Shown here piece by piece: positions 21,818 through 30,562 of a stretch of DNA of 42,163 bases. Each line of letters starts with the position of its first letter. The first letter of the stretch is position 1. Origin of the DNA: an uncultured Elusimicrobiales bacterium. Lineage in GTDB: Bacteria; Elusimicrobiota; Elusimicrobia; Elusimicrobiales; Elusimicrobiaceae. The position numbers were made by a program, and so were the translations under genes. Under the pieces are notes generated by a model. It was not told the DNA's origin. It saw only the letters and a program-made list of their open reading frames with translations, and ran no database searches. Location of the stretch: positions 1 to 42,163 of the forward strand of contig CALUZE010000001.1 in the NCBI GenBank assembly GCA_944325235.1. The letters are read 5' to 3'.

Positions 21818-22381
21818 ATGCAAACTCCCGCTAAACTTCTCGTGTTATCTTGCTGCGCGCCGTGTTCGTGTGCGGCGCTAAAAAAACTGTCGCAGGACGG
21901 GGTGGACGTGACCGTGCTGTTTTACAACCCGAACATCTATCCCGCCGCCGAATACATAAAACGCCGCGACGAACAAAAAAGGCTGTGTGAACGGTTGGGC
22001 GTAAAATTTGCCGAACTGCCCTACGAGCCCGACGTGTGGGACGCGTGCGTGAAAGGGTTGGAAAACGAACCCGAACGCGGCAAACGCTGCTCGGCCTGTT
22101 TTTATTTGCGCCTTAAAAAAGCGGCCGAATACGCCCGCCAACACAAATTTGACGCTTTTGCTTCGGTTTTGGGCGTATCGCCGTATAAGGATTTAAAACA
22201 AGTCAACGAGGCGGCCCGCCGGGCGTGGATTGTCACCGGCAAACCGTATGTGGCCATTAATTGGCGCAAGGGCGGGCTGGAAGAACTGCGCCGCGCGCTG
22301 ATTAAAGAATTTCAACTCTACAAACAAAATTATTGCGGCTGTAAATACAGCCTGCGGAAAAATGAAGAAAAAATGGATTAG
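21818..22381 (+). CDS. queH: epoxyqueuosine reductase QueH
   Basis: Last step of queuosine tRNA modification: reduces epoxyqueuosine in tRNA, using a metal-thiolate/Fe-S site. It is the non-homologous replacement of the cobalamin-dependent QueG. 187 residues, normal length. The N-terminal SCCAPCS gives Cys12, Cys13 and Cys16; a second pair RGKRCSACF gives Cys91 and Cys94; the C-terminus has NYCGCKYS. The YNPNIYP and SVLGVSPYKD segments are conserved in the family. It starts the unit with the AsmA-like gene, whose ATG overlaps its 3' end by 20 bases. No SD, probably leaderless. No other queuosine gene lies in the window. Confidence 0.93.
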   Translation: MQTPAKLLVLSCCAPCSCAALKKLSQDGVDVTVLFYNPNIYPAAEYIKRRDEQKRLCERLGVKFAELPYEPDVWDACVKGLENEPERGKRCSACFYLRLKKAAEYARQHKFDAFASVLGVSPYKDLKQVNEAARRAWIVTGKPYVAINWRKGGLEELRRALIKEFQLYKQNYCGCKYSLRKNEEKMD

Positions 22382-24818
22382 ATGGGTAGCCGCCGGAGTT
22401 GCGGCGGTGTTGTTTTTGTTGGCAGGGGCCGAAACGGGCCTGCGGTGGGCGTCGTCGTCCGATTGGGCGCGCGAATGGGCGCGTCAAAAGGCGGCCGAAA
22501 TGCTCCACCGGGACGTGCGGCTGCAAAAAATGTCGGTCAGCTTCAGCGGCATTAAGCTGGACGGACTGGAAATTGCCGAACCGGGCGGCTTTGAAGAAGG
22601 CACCTTTGTGTCGGCCCAGCGGGTGCGCGTACGCGTGAATTTGCTGGCCCTGCTGCGCAAGCGGCTTGCCGTGCGGGCGTTTATCATTACGCAGGCCGAA
22701 GTGAACCTGGTGCGGCGCGAAGACGGCACGTTTAATTTTGACGGCATTGTCCCCGCGGCCGAAGAAAAACCGAAGGACGAAAAACCGTCCGCCTGGCCGT
22801 TGGACATCACGCTGGACCGCCTGTCCATGCGGGATATGGCCTTGACGTATACCGATTTGCAGCAACACACCCGGGCGGCCGCGTCGGACGTGGCTTTCCA
22901 AATCAGCCAGTTCGGGCTGAAGCAGAAATTTTCGGTGGAAATTAAATCCGTTTTGACGTACGAAACGCAGGGAAAAACCATCAGTGTGCCGGCCGGATTG
23001 CAGGCGCAGGCGTATTTGGAAGGGCTAAATTTGGCCCGTGCGTATGTGGAAGTCGGCCGTTTTACGGCGCAGTATAAGGATGCGTCTTTCACGTTGCGTT
23101 TGCGGGTGGAAGATTTTACCCGCCCGCTGGTGCACGCCGCTTTGCAGCTGGAAAACGTTACCTCGGCCGTAGTGGCCGAATGGATGGACGACGTGCCGGA
23201 GTTTACGCTGCCGGAGCTGTCCGCCGTGGCCGATGCGCGGATTGACCTGCAAGCCCAAAAGGCGGACATCCAACAATTGTCTTTGGAATTGCCGGGCCTG
23301 GAAAGCCAATTCGCGGGCGAGTGGGATTACGCCCGCCAACAACCCAACGATTTTGAAACTTCTTTCACGGTTGACTTGGCCGACATCGCCAAGCTGGTGC
23401 CCCTGTGGGTGGAAGAATACCGCCTGAAAGGGGAACTGACGGGTTCCGCCAGCCAAAAAGAAGGGGCGCTGACGGCCGATGTCGTACTGGAAAACGGAGC
23501 CGGCCGCGTGCCGTACACCGGGGAATTTACCAAAGTGGCGGCGTCGTTCCACGCGCAGGAAAAAGCCGGCCTGACCGAAGGCTCCGCCAGCGGCAGCTTG
23601 AGCGGCCGCCTGAACGGGGACCCGTTTAACGGTTCCCTCACGCTGACGCAGCTGCCCGACGAGTGGAAAGCGGACGTAAAACTGCGTGCGGGCCGCGTGG
23701 CGCTGCCGCCGCTGGCGCAAACGCCGCCGGCCGATGAAACGCTGTTCGTGGCCGATACCAAACTGCCCGTGGCCGAAAAGGCCGCCTGGCCGCTGCCGCC
23801 GGTTTCCGTCAAGGCGGATATTGTGATAGACTCGCTGGATGCCCCGTATATTTACGGGACGGATTTAAACTTCCAGGCCGATTTGACGGGCGTTACGCCG
23901 AATTTAAAAACGACGCACGGAAAACTGCGGCTGGATATGGGCAGCGGGGAAATTAAGGACTTGTACCGCCTGACCAACGCCAACGCCGTGACCAAAATTC
24001 TGTTCCTGTCCGTCAACGTAGTGGGCAAAGTGTTCAACACGATGAACGTGTTTTCCGTGCTGGACGGATTGGGGAGCGGATTACTTAACGTAATCGGTAT
24101 GGGTGCAGCCCCCAAAGAGGCCGATTTGGTGGTGCAAACCGTCACCGATCCGGACGGAACCACGCACCAAATTATGGTGCCGTATACGGACCGGAAAATC
24201 AGCGGGCGGATGGCGTATGACAAATTTTCCACGGATGTGGATTTTAAACAAGGGCTGGCCAATATTCAAAACGGGATATTCGTGTCCGACACGGTTTCCT
24301 TTGCGTTGGATGGCACGACGGACTTTAACAGCGGCAATTTGGATATGACGGTGCAAGCCGCACCCGGCAAACACGAGGCCGACGGCATTATGCCGCTTAC
24401 GTTAAAAATCGGGGGGACGGTGTCCGACCCCAAAGGCAGTATGAGTGTGATCAGCTCCGTATCTTCGCTGGTGACGCAGGGATTAGGTAATAACTTCGCC
24501 AGCCGATCCGTCAAAAAAGGGTTGGGCGGTTTGTTCGGATTATTTAAAAAAGACAAATCCGCTAAGAAAGAAAAACAAACGGACGCAACGCCCGCGGCCC
24601 CGGCCGAAGAAACGCCCGTGCAAACGGACGACCTCGCCGAAACGGGCACGCCCGCACCGGCCGATGTGGCAGGTTCCTCCGTACCGAGTGCAGCCGAGCC
24701 CGCGGCTGATGAAGCCTCGGCAGTGGTGACGGCGCCGACCGTTTCCGAAGCGGCAAAGACGGGGAAAGCCCCCGCCGAAGAAACAACCCCCGATGAGGAG
24801 CCGCCGGCGGAAGAATAG
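22362..24818 (+). CDS. AsmA-like inner-membrane protein with large periplasmic domain
   Basis: 818 residues. One N-terminal transmembrane anchor (about 8-26) then a long, beta-rich periplasmic region. The beginning has the AsmA pattern: helix, DVRLQKMSVSFSGIKLDGLEI, then EGTFVSAQRVRVRVNLLALL, and a later segment with repeated amphipathic strands (LDGTTDFNSGNLDMTVQAAPG, MPLTLKIGGTVSDPKGS) typical of the AsmA_2/DUF3971 C-terminal part. Such proteins are thought to form hydrophobic grooves that carry phospholipid to the outer membrane; the roles here are inferred. A tail of about 85 residues is low-complexity Ala/Pro/Glu/Thr. The start overlaps queH by 20 bases, so it is co-transcribed. Confidence 0.83.
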   Translation: MKKKWIRWVAAGVAAVLFLLAGAETGLRWASSSDWAREWARQKAAEMLHRDVRLQKMSVSFSGIKLDGLEIAEPGGFEEGTFVSAQRVRVRVNLLALLRKRLAVRAFIITQAEVNLVRREDGTFNFDGIVPAAEEKPKDEKPSAWPLDITLDRLSMRDMALTYTDLQQHTRAAASDVAFQISQFGLKQKFSVEIKSVLTYETQGKTISVPAGLQAQAYLEGLNLARAYVEVGRFTAQYKDASFTLRLRVEDFTRPLVHAALQLENVTSAVVAEWMDDVPEFTLPELSAVADARIDLQAQKADIQQLSLELPGLESQFAGEWDYARQQPNDFETSFTVDLADIAKLVPLWVEEYRLKGELTGSASQKEGALTADVVLENGAGRVPYTGEFTKVAASFHAQEKAGLTEGSASGSLSGRLNGDPFNGSLTLTQLPDEWKADVKLRAGRVALPPLAQTPPADETLFVADTKLPVAEKAAWPLPPVSVKADIVIDSLDAPYIYGTDLNFQADLTGVTPNLKTTHGKLRLDMGSGEIKDLYRLTNANAVTKILFLSVNVVGKVFNTMNVFSVLDGLGSGLLNVIGMGAAPKEADLVVQTVTDPDGTTHQIMVPYTDRKISGRMAYDKFSTDVDFKQGLANIQNGIFVSDTVSFALDGTTDFNSGNLDMTVQAAPGKHEADGIMPLTLKIGGTVSDPKGSMSVISSVSSLVTQGLGNNFASRSVKKGLGGLFGLFKKDKSAKKEKQTDATPAAPAEETPVQTDDLAETGTPAPADVAGSSVPSAAEPAADEASAVVTAPTVSEAAKTGKAPAEETTPDEEPPAEE

Positions 24819-24837
24819 CCCATTCATTTGGCAGACA

Positions 24838-24873
24838 CAAAAAACCCCGGAGCGTTTGCTCCGGGGTTTTTGG
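24838..24873. terminator. bidirectional terminator between the AsmA-like gene and pdp
   Basis: AAAAAACCCCGGAGC-GTTT-GCTCCGGGGTTTTTGG, shared by converging genes. Confidence 0.93.
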
Positions 24874-26187
24874 TTATTTGATGATTTCTTTTACAATCTT
24901 GTAAGGGGCGGGTTTTTTCTTGCCGAGTTTTACGGCCTGCTTAAACAGCTCCACCCCGTCGGCCAAGCGTTTTTTGTCGGACGCGTACAGCGTGGCGATG
25001 ACGTCGCCTTTCTTCACGGCGTCGCCGGCTTTTTTGTCCAGCCAAATGCCGGCGCCGTAATCAATGGCGTCTTCCATCGTGTTGCGCCCGGCGCCCAACA
25101 GCACGCCCGCCATACCGGCGGTTTTGGCGTCAATGTGTTCCACGTACCCGTTGGTGTCGGCCTTCAGTTCAAATTTCAATTTTGCATTTTGGAAGTATTT
25201 CACGGGATTGTCCACCGCCTCGGGGCTGGCCCCCTGCCATTTGATCATTTCGCGCAGTTTGGCGGCGGCTTCGCCGTTGGCGATTTTTTCTTCCATCAGG
25301 GCGCGGGCCTTTTTGATGTCTTTTACTTTGCCGCTGATGACCAACATATTGGCGGCTTCTTCAATTAACAATTCATAAAAGTCCGGCGCCAGTTTTTTGT
25401 CGCCTTTCAAAATCAGTACGGTTTGGCGCATTTCGTTGGCGTTGCCGATGGCGCGGCCCAAGGGCTGGTCCATATACGTAATGAGTGCGCGGCATTTGAG
25501 GCCCAACAGTTTGGCCGTGTTCACCAGCGCGCGGGCCAGCTTGCGGCTGTCCGGCAGTTTTTGCATAAACGCGCCGGAGCCGTATTTCACGTCCATTAAC
25601 AGGCTGTCCACGCCTTCGGCATATTTTTTGGAAAGAATGCTCGCCACGATGAGCGGGCGGCTTTCCACGGTGCCGGTGGCGTCGCGCAGGGAATAGAGTT
25701 TTTTGTCGGCGGGGGCCAAGTCCTGCGTTTGGCCAAACATACACACGCCCAGTTTTTGGATTTGGCGGTAGATGAGTTTGACCGGGACGCGCACTTCAAA
25801 ATTTTTCATAGATTCCAGTTTGTCCAGCGTGCCGCCCGTGTGCCCCAGGCCGCGGCCGGACATCATCGGTACGGCTACGCCCGCGCACGCCACCAGCGGC
25901 GCCAGCGCCATGGAAATGCCGTCCCCTACGCCGCCCGTGGAGTGTTTATCCACCGTCGGCATTTTGACGGACGAAAAATCCAACCGTCCGCCCGAATGGG
26001 CCATGGCCTTGGTGAACATAGCGGTTTCTTTATCGGAAAGGGGGCGCAAAAAACACGCCATTAAAAAAGCGGAAAGCTGATAGTCTGGCACGGTGCCTTT
26101 GGCGGCGCCTTGTGCAACAAAGTTGAATTCTTCCTGCGTGAGGGTCTTGCCGTTGCGTTTCTTGATGATGACATCAATCATTCTCAT
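24874..26187 (-). CDS. pdp: pyrimidine-nucleoside (thymidine) phosphorylase
   Basis: Cleaves thymidine and uridine with phosphate in the cytosol. 437 residues from the ATG at 26187, which is preceded by a strong SD (GGAGGC); an in-frame extension to 26343 has no such signal. Phosphate/substrate motifs: KHSTGGVGDG (residues 81-90) and the family signature SGRGLGHTGGTLDKLES (110-126), with downstream SLRDATGTVES. The C-terminal domain has the usual TNGYVEHIDAK and DYGAGIWLDKKAGDAVKKGD elements. Single gene between two terminators. It would supply bases and deoxyribose-1-phosphate for salvage. Confidence 0.95.
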   Translation of the reverse strand: MRMIDVIIKKRNGKTLTQEEFNFVAQGAAKGTVPDYQLSAFLMACFLRPLSDKETAMFTKAMAHSGGRLDFSSVKMPTVDKHSTGGVGDGISMALAPLVACAGVAVPMMSGRGLGHTGGTLDKLESMKNFEVRVPVKLIYRQIQKLGVCMFGQTQDLAPADKKLYSLRDATGTVESRPLIVASILSKKYAEGVDSLLMDVKYGSGAFMQKLPDSRKLARALVNTAKLLGLKCRALITYMDQPLGRAIGNANEMRQTVLILKGDKKLAPDFYELLIEEAANMLVISGKVKDIKKARALMEEKIANGEAAAKLREMIKWQGASPEAVDNPVKYFQNAKLKFELKADTNGYVEHIDAKTAGMAGVLLGAGRNTMEDAIDYGAGIWLDKKAGDAVKKGDVIATLYASDKKRLADGVELFKQAVKLGKKKPAPYKIVKEIIK

Positions 26188-26302
26188 AGTTTGCTGCCTC
26201 CTTTTCCCCGTAAGAGGGGGTGAATTCCAGCATATCATTTTCCGGCGGAAAAGAGAACCCCTCCCGGCGGATAAATATGGGAAAGCGGTGCGGTGTGATT
26301 TT

Positions 26303-26335
26303 TTTAAAAAATCCCGCCTGGCCTGCAAGCGGGAT
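26303..26335 (-). terminator. terminator of the 26344-27774 gene
   Basis: Minus strand ATCCCGC, an 11-base loop, GCGGGATTTTTT. Confidence 0.85.
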
Positions 26336-26343
26336 GATACCAA

Positions 26344-27774
26344 TTATTTTCCGTCGTTCAAGGCCAGTTCTTCGCGGATGTTTTGGATATCGCTTTGCGT
26401 TTGGTTAATCAATTTTTGCAAACGCGCTTTGCGCGCCGCCACAAAGGACCACGCCGCCATATATTCCGGCATATCGTGGGCGGCGTCCCGGGGATTTTTG
26501 GCCTGTTTGTCTACCAGCTTTTTCATGTGGTTCAGCTGATATTGGGCGTTTATCAATTGCTGCAAGCGGGTATTCAGCACATTCAGGCGGGCCTGCAACG
26601 TGCGGATGCGTTTGTTTTGCGCGTCAAACAAGAACATACCGACCGAACTTTTCCTTTTCATATCTCCGTTAGGCCAGATGACTTGTTTGTGATTGCGGAC
26701 CCAGGTTAATTTATTTAATATTTTTTGGGAAGTTTCATCTTTTAAGGAATTATTTAGCAGCCACAAGGCGGCCTTCGGTTCCAAGTACGTTGCGGCGCTC
26801 AGCACGGCTTGGGCTTTTTTGGCCGGCAGATAGACGGATGTTTGCATAAACAATTCAAAATCGTTTTCCGACCAGGAGCCGCTCTTAATCAATTGATTTA
26901 ACAGGCGTCTTTGCACGGTGTAGGCATATTGGCGCAGCGAATCGTTGGCTTGGGGCAGGGCGCCGGCGTCGTAGGAAACGGAGGGAATTTCGTTAAATAC
27001 ATACATATATAATTGGACGAAGTTATGCGACAGGACGGACGCGGCTTCGTCAATCAGCATAATAAACGTTTGTTTTTGCTCGGTGGATAGCGTTTTTTCC
27101 TGCAGGATAAAGTCGTACACGTCCGACATGGATTTTTCGGGCTGTTCGGTCAGTTTTTCCATGACTTCTTGGGAAATATAATGCGGGTCGCCGGGATTTT
27201 CGGAAAGTTTTACAGGCGTTACGCGTACCTGGTCCCAATTAGGCGTCCCCCAGGAAAAAGACGGCTTTTTGCCTTTTAAAATTTGTTCCCACATCTGGCG
27301 GGATACCGTTTGCGATTGCAGCATTTTGTTGGCGTCCCACTTCAGCATTTTGGAGGGGATATCCGGCCGCGGCTTTTCGGCAAGGATTTTGCCCAATACG
27401 CGGCTTTCGTGCTGCAAAATTTGGTTGAGTTGCTGGCGGTAAAGTTCTTTGTCTTTCAAGGGCGCGTTGACCGCGGGCTGTTGGGGCAGGGGCAGGCCCA
27501 GCATTTTTAAATGGGCGGCCGTGGTGGTAAAATCTTGGGAAACGACCCAGCCCGGGTTTTGGTATAGGGCGCGGCGGACTTCTTCTATAGCGCTGTAGCG
27601 GTTGCGCAGGGCCTGTATTTGTACGGAGGATAAACTGTTAGAGGCAAAATTTCCAGGTGCCGTAAAGGAAGATTTCAATAATTGGTTTAAGCTTTGGGTG
27701 GGCATTTGGGCCGCCGCGGTGCCGGCTGCCAATAAACAACCCAGCAACAGGCCCAAACAAGAAAAATTTTTCAT
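26344..27774 (-). CDS. unknown exported alpha-helical protein
   Basis: I do not recognise the family. 476 residues with a signal peptide (about 1-22: KNFSCLGLLLGCLLAAGTAAAQ; the Cys positions do not form a clear lipobox). The mature part is almost wholly helical, rich in Gln, Asn, Leu and Lys, without a catalytic motif. A stretch near 393-430 (RTLQARLNVLNTRLQQLIN, MKKLVDKQ) and the last 40 residues predict coiled coils. The start has a good SD (AAGGAG). Its own terminator and the SD-led mRNA make it a single gene, head to head with the sulfatase operon, whose promoter carries three GGGNC-TTTT-KNCCC boxes. It may be a lineage-specific structural or chaperone-like protein of the periplasm. Confidence 0.78.
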   Translation of the reverse strand: MKNFSCLGLLLGCLLAAGTAAAQMPTQSLNQLLKSSFTAPGNFASNSLSSVQIQALRNRYSAIEEVRRALYQNPGWVVSQDFTTTAAHLKMLGLPLPQQPAVNAPLKDKELYRQQLNQILQHESRVLGKILAEKPRPDIPSKMLKWDANKMLQSQTVSRQMWEQILKGKKPSFSWGTPNWDQVRVTPVKLSENPGDPHYISQEVMEKLTEQPEKSMSDVYDFILQEKTLSTEQKQTFIMLIDEAASVLSHNFVQLYMYVFNEIPSVSYDAGALPQANDSLRQYAYTVQRRLLNQLIKSGSWSENDFELFMQTSVYLPAKKAQAVLSAATYLEPKAALWLLNNSLKDETSQKILNKLTWVRNHKQVIWPNGDMKRKSSVGMFLFDAQNKRIRTLQARLNVLNTRLQQLINAQYQLNHMKKLVDKQAKNPRDAAHDMPEYMAAWSFVAARKARLQKLINQTQSDIQNIREELALNDGK

Positions 27775-27833
27775 ACGCGCTCCTTATGAATGTTCCTTAA
27801 TAATAGCATAGAAAAGCTATTCCGTCCAGACAA

Positions 27834-27923
27834 GGGGCTTTGGACCCAGAACAAGGCGGGACTTTTTGCCCGCGGCGTCTAGGCCTTTTTGGCCGCAAAG
27901 CGGTTTTGCCGGCAGTTTAGATT
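27834..27923 (+). promoter_or_regulatory. promoter with three GGGNC-TTTT-KNCCC boxes before the sulfatase-lemA-htpX operon
   Basis: Boxes GGGGC-TTTG-GACCC (27834-27847), GGGAC-TTTT-TGCCC (27858-27871) and AGGCC-TTTT-TGGCC (27881-27894), centres 24 and 23 bp apart. The -10 is TAGATT at 27918-27923, 30.5 bp from the centre of the last box, as in the other two promoters. A second possible -10 (TATACT, 27932-27937) does not fit this spacing. The transcript would have a leader of about 31 bases with the SD GGAGG. Confidence 0.6.
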
Positions 27924-27960
27924 TGATATCATATACTTACCAAGCTATTTTGGAGGAACT

Positions 27961-29982
27961 ATGAAGAAAATTGTCGTACCCGGGTGGATTAAAACCTATA
28001 TTCAATTCATCCTAGCCAACTGGGTATTTTTTATGTTGATGCGCGGAATTTTTCTGTTTGTATTCCGCACGGCGCTGCTGCCGCAAAATTACCACGAACT
28101 GTGGAAGACTTTCTACGTGGGCGCCAAGTTTGACTTGCGCCTGGCCTGTGCGGTAGCTATTTTGCTGGGGTTGTATTTCACCCTGTGCGCTTTCTGGAAG
28201 AAAGCCCGCTGCCTGCGCAAAGGCGTGGCCGTGCTGTACGGCGTGATAGAAGCGCTGGTGCTGCTGGTGTACTTTTGTGATTTTGCGCACTACTCCTATA
28301 TTTCCATGCGCATTAACTACTCCATTTTTAAATACGCCGAAAACGCCCTCATTTCCCTCCAAATGGCTTGGGAAACCTACCCGCTGGTGTGGGGCATTTT
28401 GGCACTGGTAGTGTGGGGCGTGCTGTGCGGTTGGTGGGTGAACCGCCTGCAGAAAAAAGCCTTCGCGCAGGAAGACAACTACCGCTGGAAAGGCAATTTG
28501 GGGTGGTTCTTCGTGGGGCTTTTGCTGACGGGTGCTTGTATGTTCGGCCAGCTGAGCCAATACCCGTTGCGCTGGAGCAACGCCTATCACTCTACGAATA
28601 ACTTCATCTGCAACCTGACGCTGAACCCGGTGCTGAATATCTACGATACGGCCCGCTTTGTAAAGGCCGACAGCTACGACGCCGAAAAAACGGCCCGGTA
28701 CTATGATGAAATTTCCCGCTACCTGGGTGTAGACAAACCCAACAAAGATACCCTGAATTTTGAACGCGTCATCGCCGCCAAACCGGCCGACCAGCAGAAA
28801 AATTACAATGTGGTGATTATCTTTATGGAATCGCTGGCGTGGAACAAAATTTCCATGACCAACCCGGATATTGACCCGACCCCGTTTGTAAAAGAACTGG
28901 CGGACAAATCCATTTTGTTTAATCACTTCTTTGCGCCTACCTCGGCCACGGCCCGCGCGGTGTTTGCCACCATCACGGGCATCCCGGACGTAACGTCCTT
29001 TAAAACCAGCTCCCGCAACCCGCTGATTGTGGACCAGCACGTGGTGGTCAACGCGCTGCGCGATTACGAAAAATACTTCTTTATCGGCGGCAGTGCCAGC
29101 TGGGGCAACATCCGCGGTATTTTGGAACATAACCTGACCGGCGTGCATATGTACGAAGAAGGCCACTTTAAAAACGAACACCGCAACGACGTGTGGGGTA
29201 TTTCCGACCTGGACCTGTTCCGCGAAGCCAACCGCATTTTAAACGAAGAACAGCAAAAGGAAAAGAAACCGTTCTTTGCCGTCATTCAAACGTCGGGCTA
29301 CCACCGCCCGTATACGATTCCGGACGACAACGCCGGCTTTGAACTCAAAGACATTGGCGAAGATTTGGCCCACAGACGCAGCTTTGTCAGCGTGGCGGAA
29401 TACAACTCGCTGCGATTCTCGGACCATGCGCTGCATGAATTCTTTAAGCTGGCCGAAAAATCCGATTACTATGACAACACGGTATTCTTTATCTTCGGCG
29501 ACCACGGTTTGTCGGCCCCGCAGTCAGAAAATATGCCGCGAGGATATGTGGAATTAAACTTGATTAACCACCAGATTCCGCTGATTATTGCGGGTAAACC
29601 GATTGAAAAACCGCAGGTGATTGAACGCACCGCCAGCCAGGTGGATATCCTGCCGATTGCCATGGGCCTTTTGGGCCGGCCGTACTTCACCCGCGCCATC
29701 GGGCGCGACGTGCTGAGCGACCCGTCCTTGGAGCCCGGTTCCCTGCTGTACGGTTGGGCCAGCTCGCCGGCTACCGTCGGTTTTGTGCAAGGGGAATACT
29801 ATTATTTAAGACAAGGCGACAAAGAAGGCCTTTACAAATACACGGCGGACAATTATAATGAAGATATCTCAAAACAAGACCCCAAACGTTTTGAACATAT
29901 GAAAAATATGGCGCTTGGGCTGTACGAGACTTCTCGCTATCAGTTCTATCACAACCAAAAACGCGACGAGCGTGACGATTAG
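27961..29982 (+). CDS. LTA-synthase-family sulfatase-type membrane enzyme
   Basis: 673-residue inner-membrane enzyme of the sulfatase/alkaline phosphatase superfamily that transfers phosphoglycerol or phosphoethanolamine groups to envelope glycans or lipids. Five transmembrane segments lie within about the first 205 residues, followed by a periplasmic catalytic domain. Metal ligands: Glu290 in IFMESLAW and Asp514-His515 in FGDHG; the likely nucleophile Thr327 is in APTSATARAVFATITGIP. The ATG at 27961 has the SD GGAGG. First gene of an operon with lemA (8-base gap) and htpX. A phosphoglycerol or pEtN role is the family view; the acceptor is unknown. In an LPS-bearing cell it cannot be a lipoteichoic acid synthase proper. 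Confidence 0.86.
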   Translation: MKKIVVPGWIKTYIQFILANWVFFMLMRGIFLFVFRTALLPQNYHELWKTFYVGAKFDLRLACAVAILLGLYFTLCAFWKKARCLRKGVAVLYGVIEALVLLVYFCDFAHYSYISMRINYSIFKYAENALISLQMAWETYPLVWGILALVVWGVLCGWWVNRLQKKAFAQEDNYRWKGNLGWFFVGLLLTGACMFGQLSQYPLRWSNAYHSTNNFICNLTLNPVLNIYDTARFVKADSYDAEKTARYYDEISRYLGVDKPNKDTLNFERVIAAKPADQQKNYNVVIIFMESLAWNKISMTNPDIDPTPFVKELADKSILFNHFFAPTSATARAVFATITGIPDVTSFKTSSRNPLIVDQHVVVNALRDYEKYFFIGGSASWGNIRGILEHNLTGVHMYEEGHFKNEHRNDVWGISDLDLFREANRILNEEQQKEKKPFFAVIQTSGYHRPYTIPDDNAGFELKDIGEDLAHRRSFVSVAEYNSLRFSDHALHEFFKLAEKSDYYDNTVFFIFGDHGLSAPQSENMPRGYVELNLINHQIPLIIAGKPIEKPQVIERTASQVDILPIAMGLLGRPYFTRAIGRDVLSDPSLEPGSLLYGWASSPATVGFVQGEYYYLRQGDKEGLYKYTADNYNEDISKQDPKRFEHMKNMALGLYETSRYQFYHNQKRDERDD

Positions 29983-29990
29983 GAGAGTAT

Positions 29991-30554
29991 ATGAACGGAC
30001 TTTGGATTGCAGTTTTATTAATTGTTGTTTTTGTGGTGTATGCCGTGTCGGTATACAACGGGTTTATTGCGCTTAAAAACCGGGTGAACGAAGCCTGGAG
30101 CGATATTGAAGTGCAAATGAAACGCCGCTACGATATGGTGCCCAACCTGGTGGAAACCGTAAAGGGCTACGCCAAGCACGAAGCCGGCACGCTGGAAAAA
30201 GTTATCCAGGCGCGCAATATGGCCATGGGCATGCATGAAAATATGAAGGAGATTTCCGAGTCCGAAAATATGCTTTCCGGGGCGCTGAAATCCATTTTTG
30301 CCCTGTCGGAAAACTACCCGGATTTAAAGGCCAACGCCAACTTTATGGAACTCCAGCGCGAACTGCGTGACACGGAGGACAAACTCCAGGCCGCCCGCCG
30401 CTTTTACAACGGCAACGTGCTGGCCTACAACACCAAGGTGGAAATGTTCCCCAGCAACATCGTGGCTTCCATGTTCCATTTTGACAAGCGCGATTTCTTT
30501 GAACTTGCAGAAGATGAACAGGCGGCCCGCGACGCGGTGAAAGTGCAGTTCTAA
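29991..30554 (+). CDS. lemA: LemA family protein
   Basis: 187 residues: one N-terminal transmembrane segment (about 4-24) followed by a helical bundle. The LemA core is clear: YNGFIALKNRVNEAWSDIEVQMKRRYDMVPNLVETVKGY (about 21-60) then a long helix and RRFYNGNVLAYNTKVEMFPSNIVASMF. The function of LemA is poorly defined; it is commonly found with membrane proteases and stress genes. It is translationally linked to the upstream sulfatase (8-base gap, SD AGGAG) and the downstream htpX (8-base gap). A diverged second LemA lies on the opposite strand at 31655. Confidence 0.94.
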   Translation: MNGLWIAVLLIVVFVVYAVSVYNGFIALKNRVNEAWSDIEVQMKRRYDMVPNLVETVKGYAKHEAGTLEKVIQARNMAMGMHENMKEISESENMLSGALKSIFALSENYPDLKANANFMELQRELRDTEDKLQAARRFYNGNVLAYNTKVEMFPSNIVASMFHFDKRDFFELAEDEQAARDAVKVQF

Positions 30555-30562
30555 CCTTCCTT

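Noticed and set aside
27899..27913. CGG-TTTT-GCCG as a fourth box before the sulfatase gene
   Set aside because: Arms are only three bases, the distance to the previous box (18 bp) breaks the 23-24 bp phase and it would overlap the -35 region of the fitting promoter.
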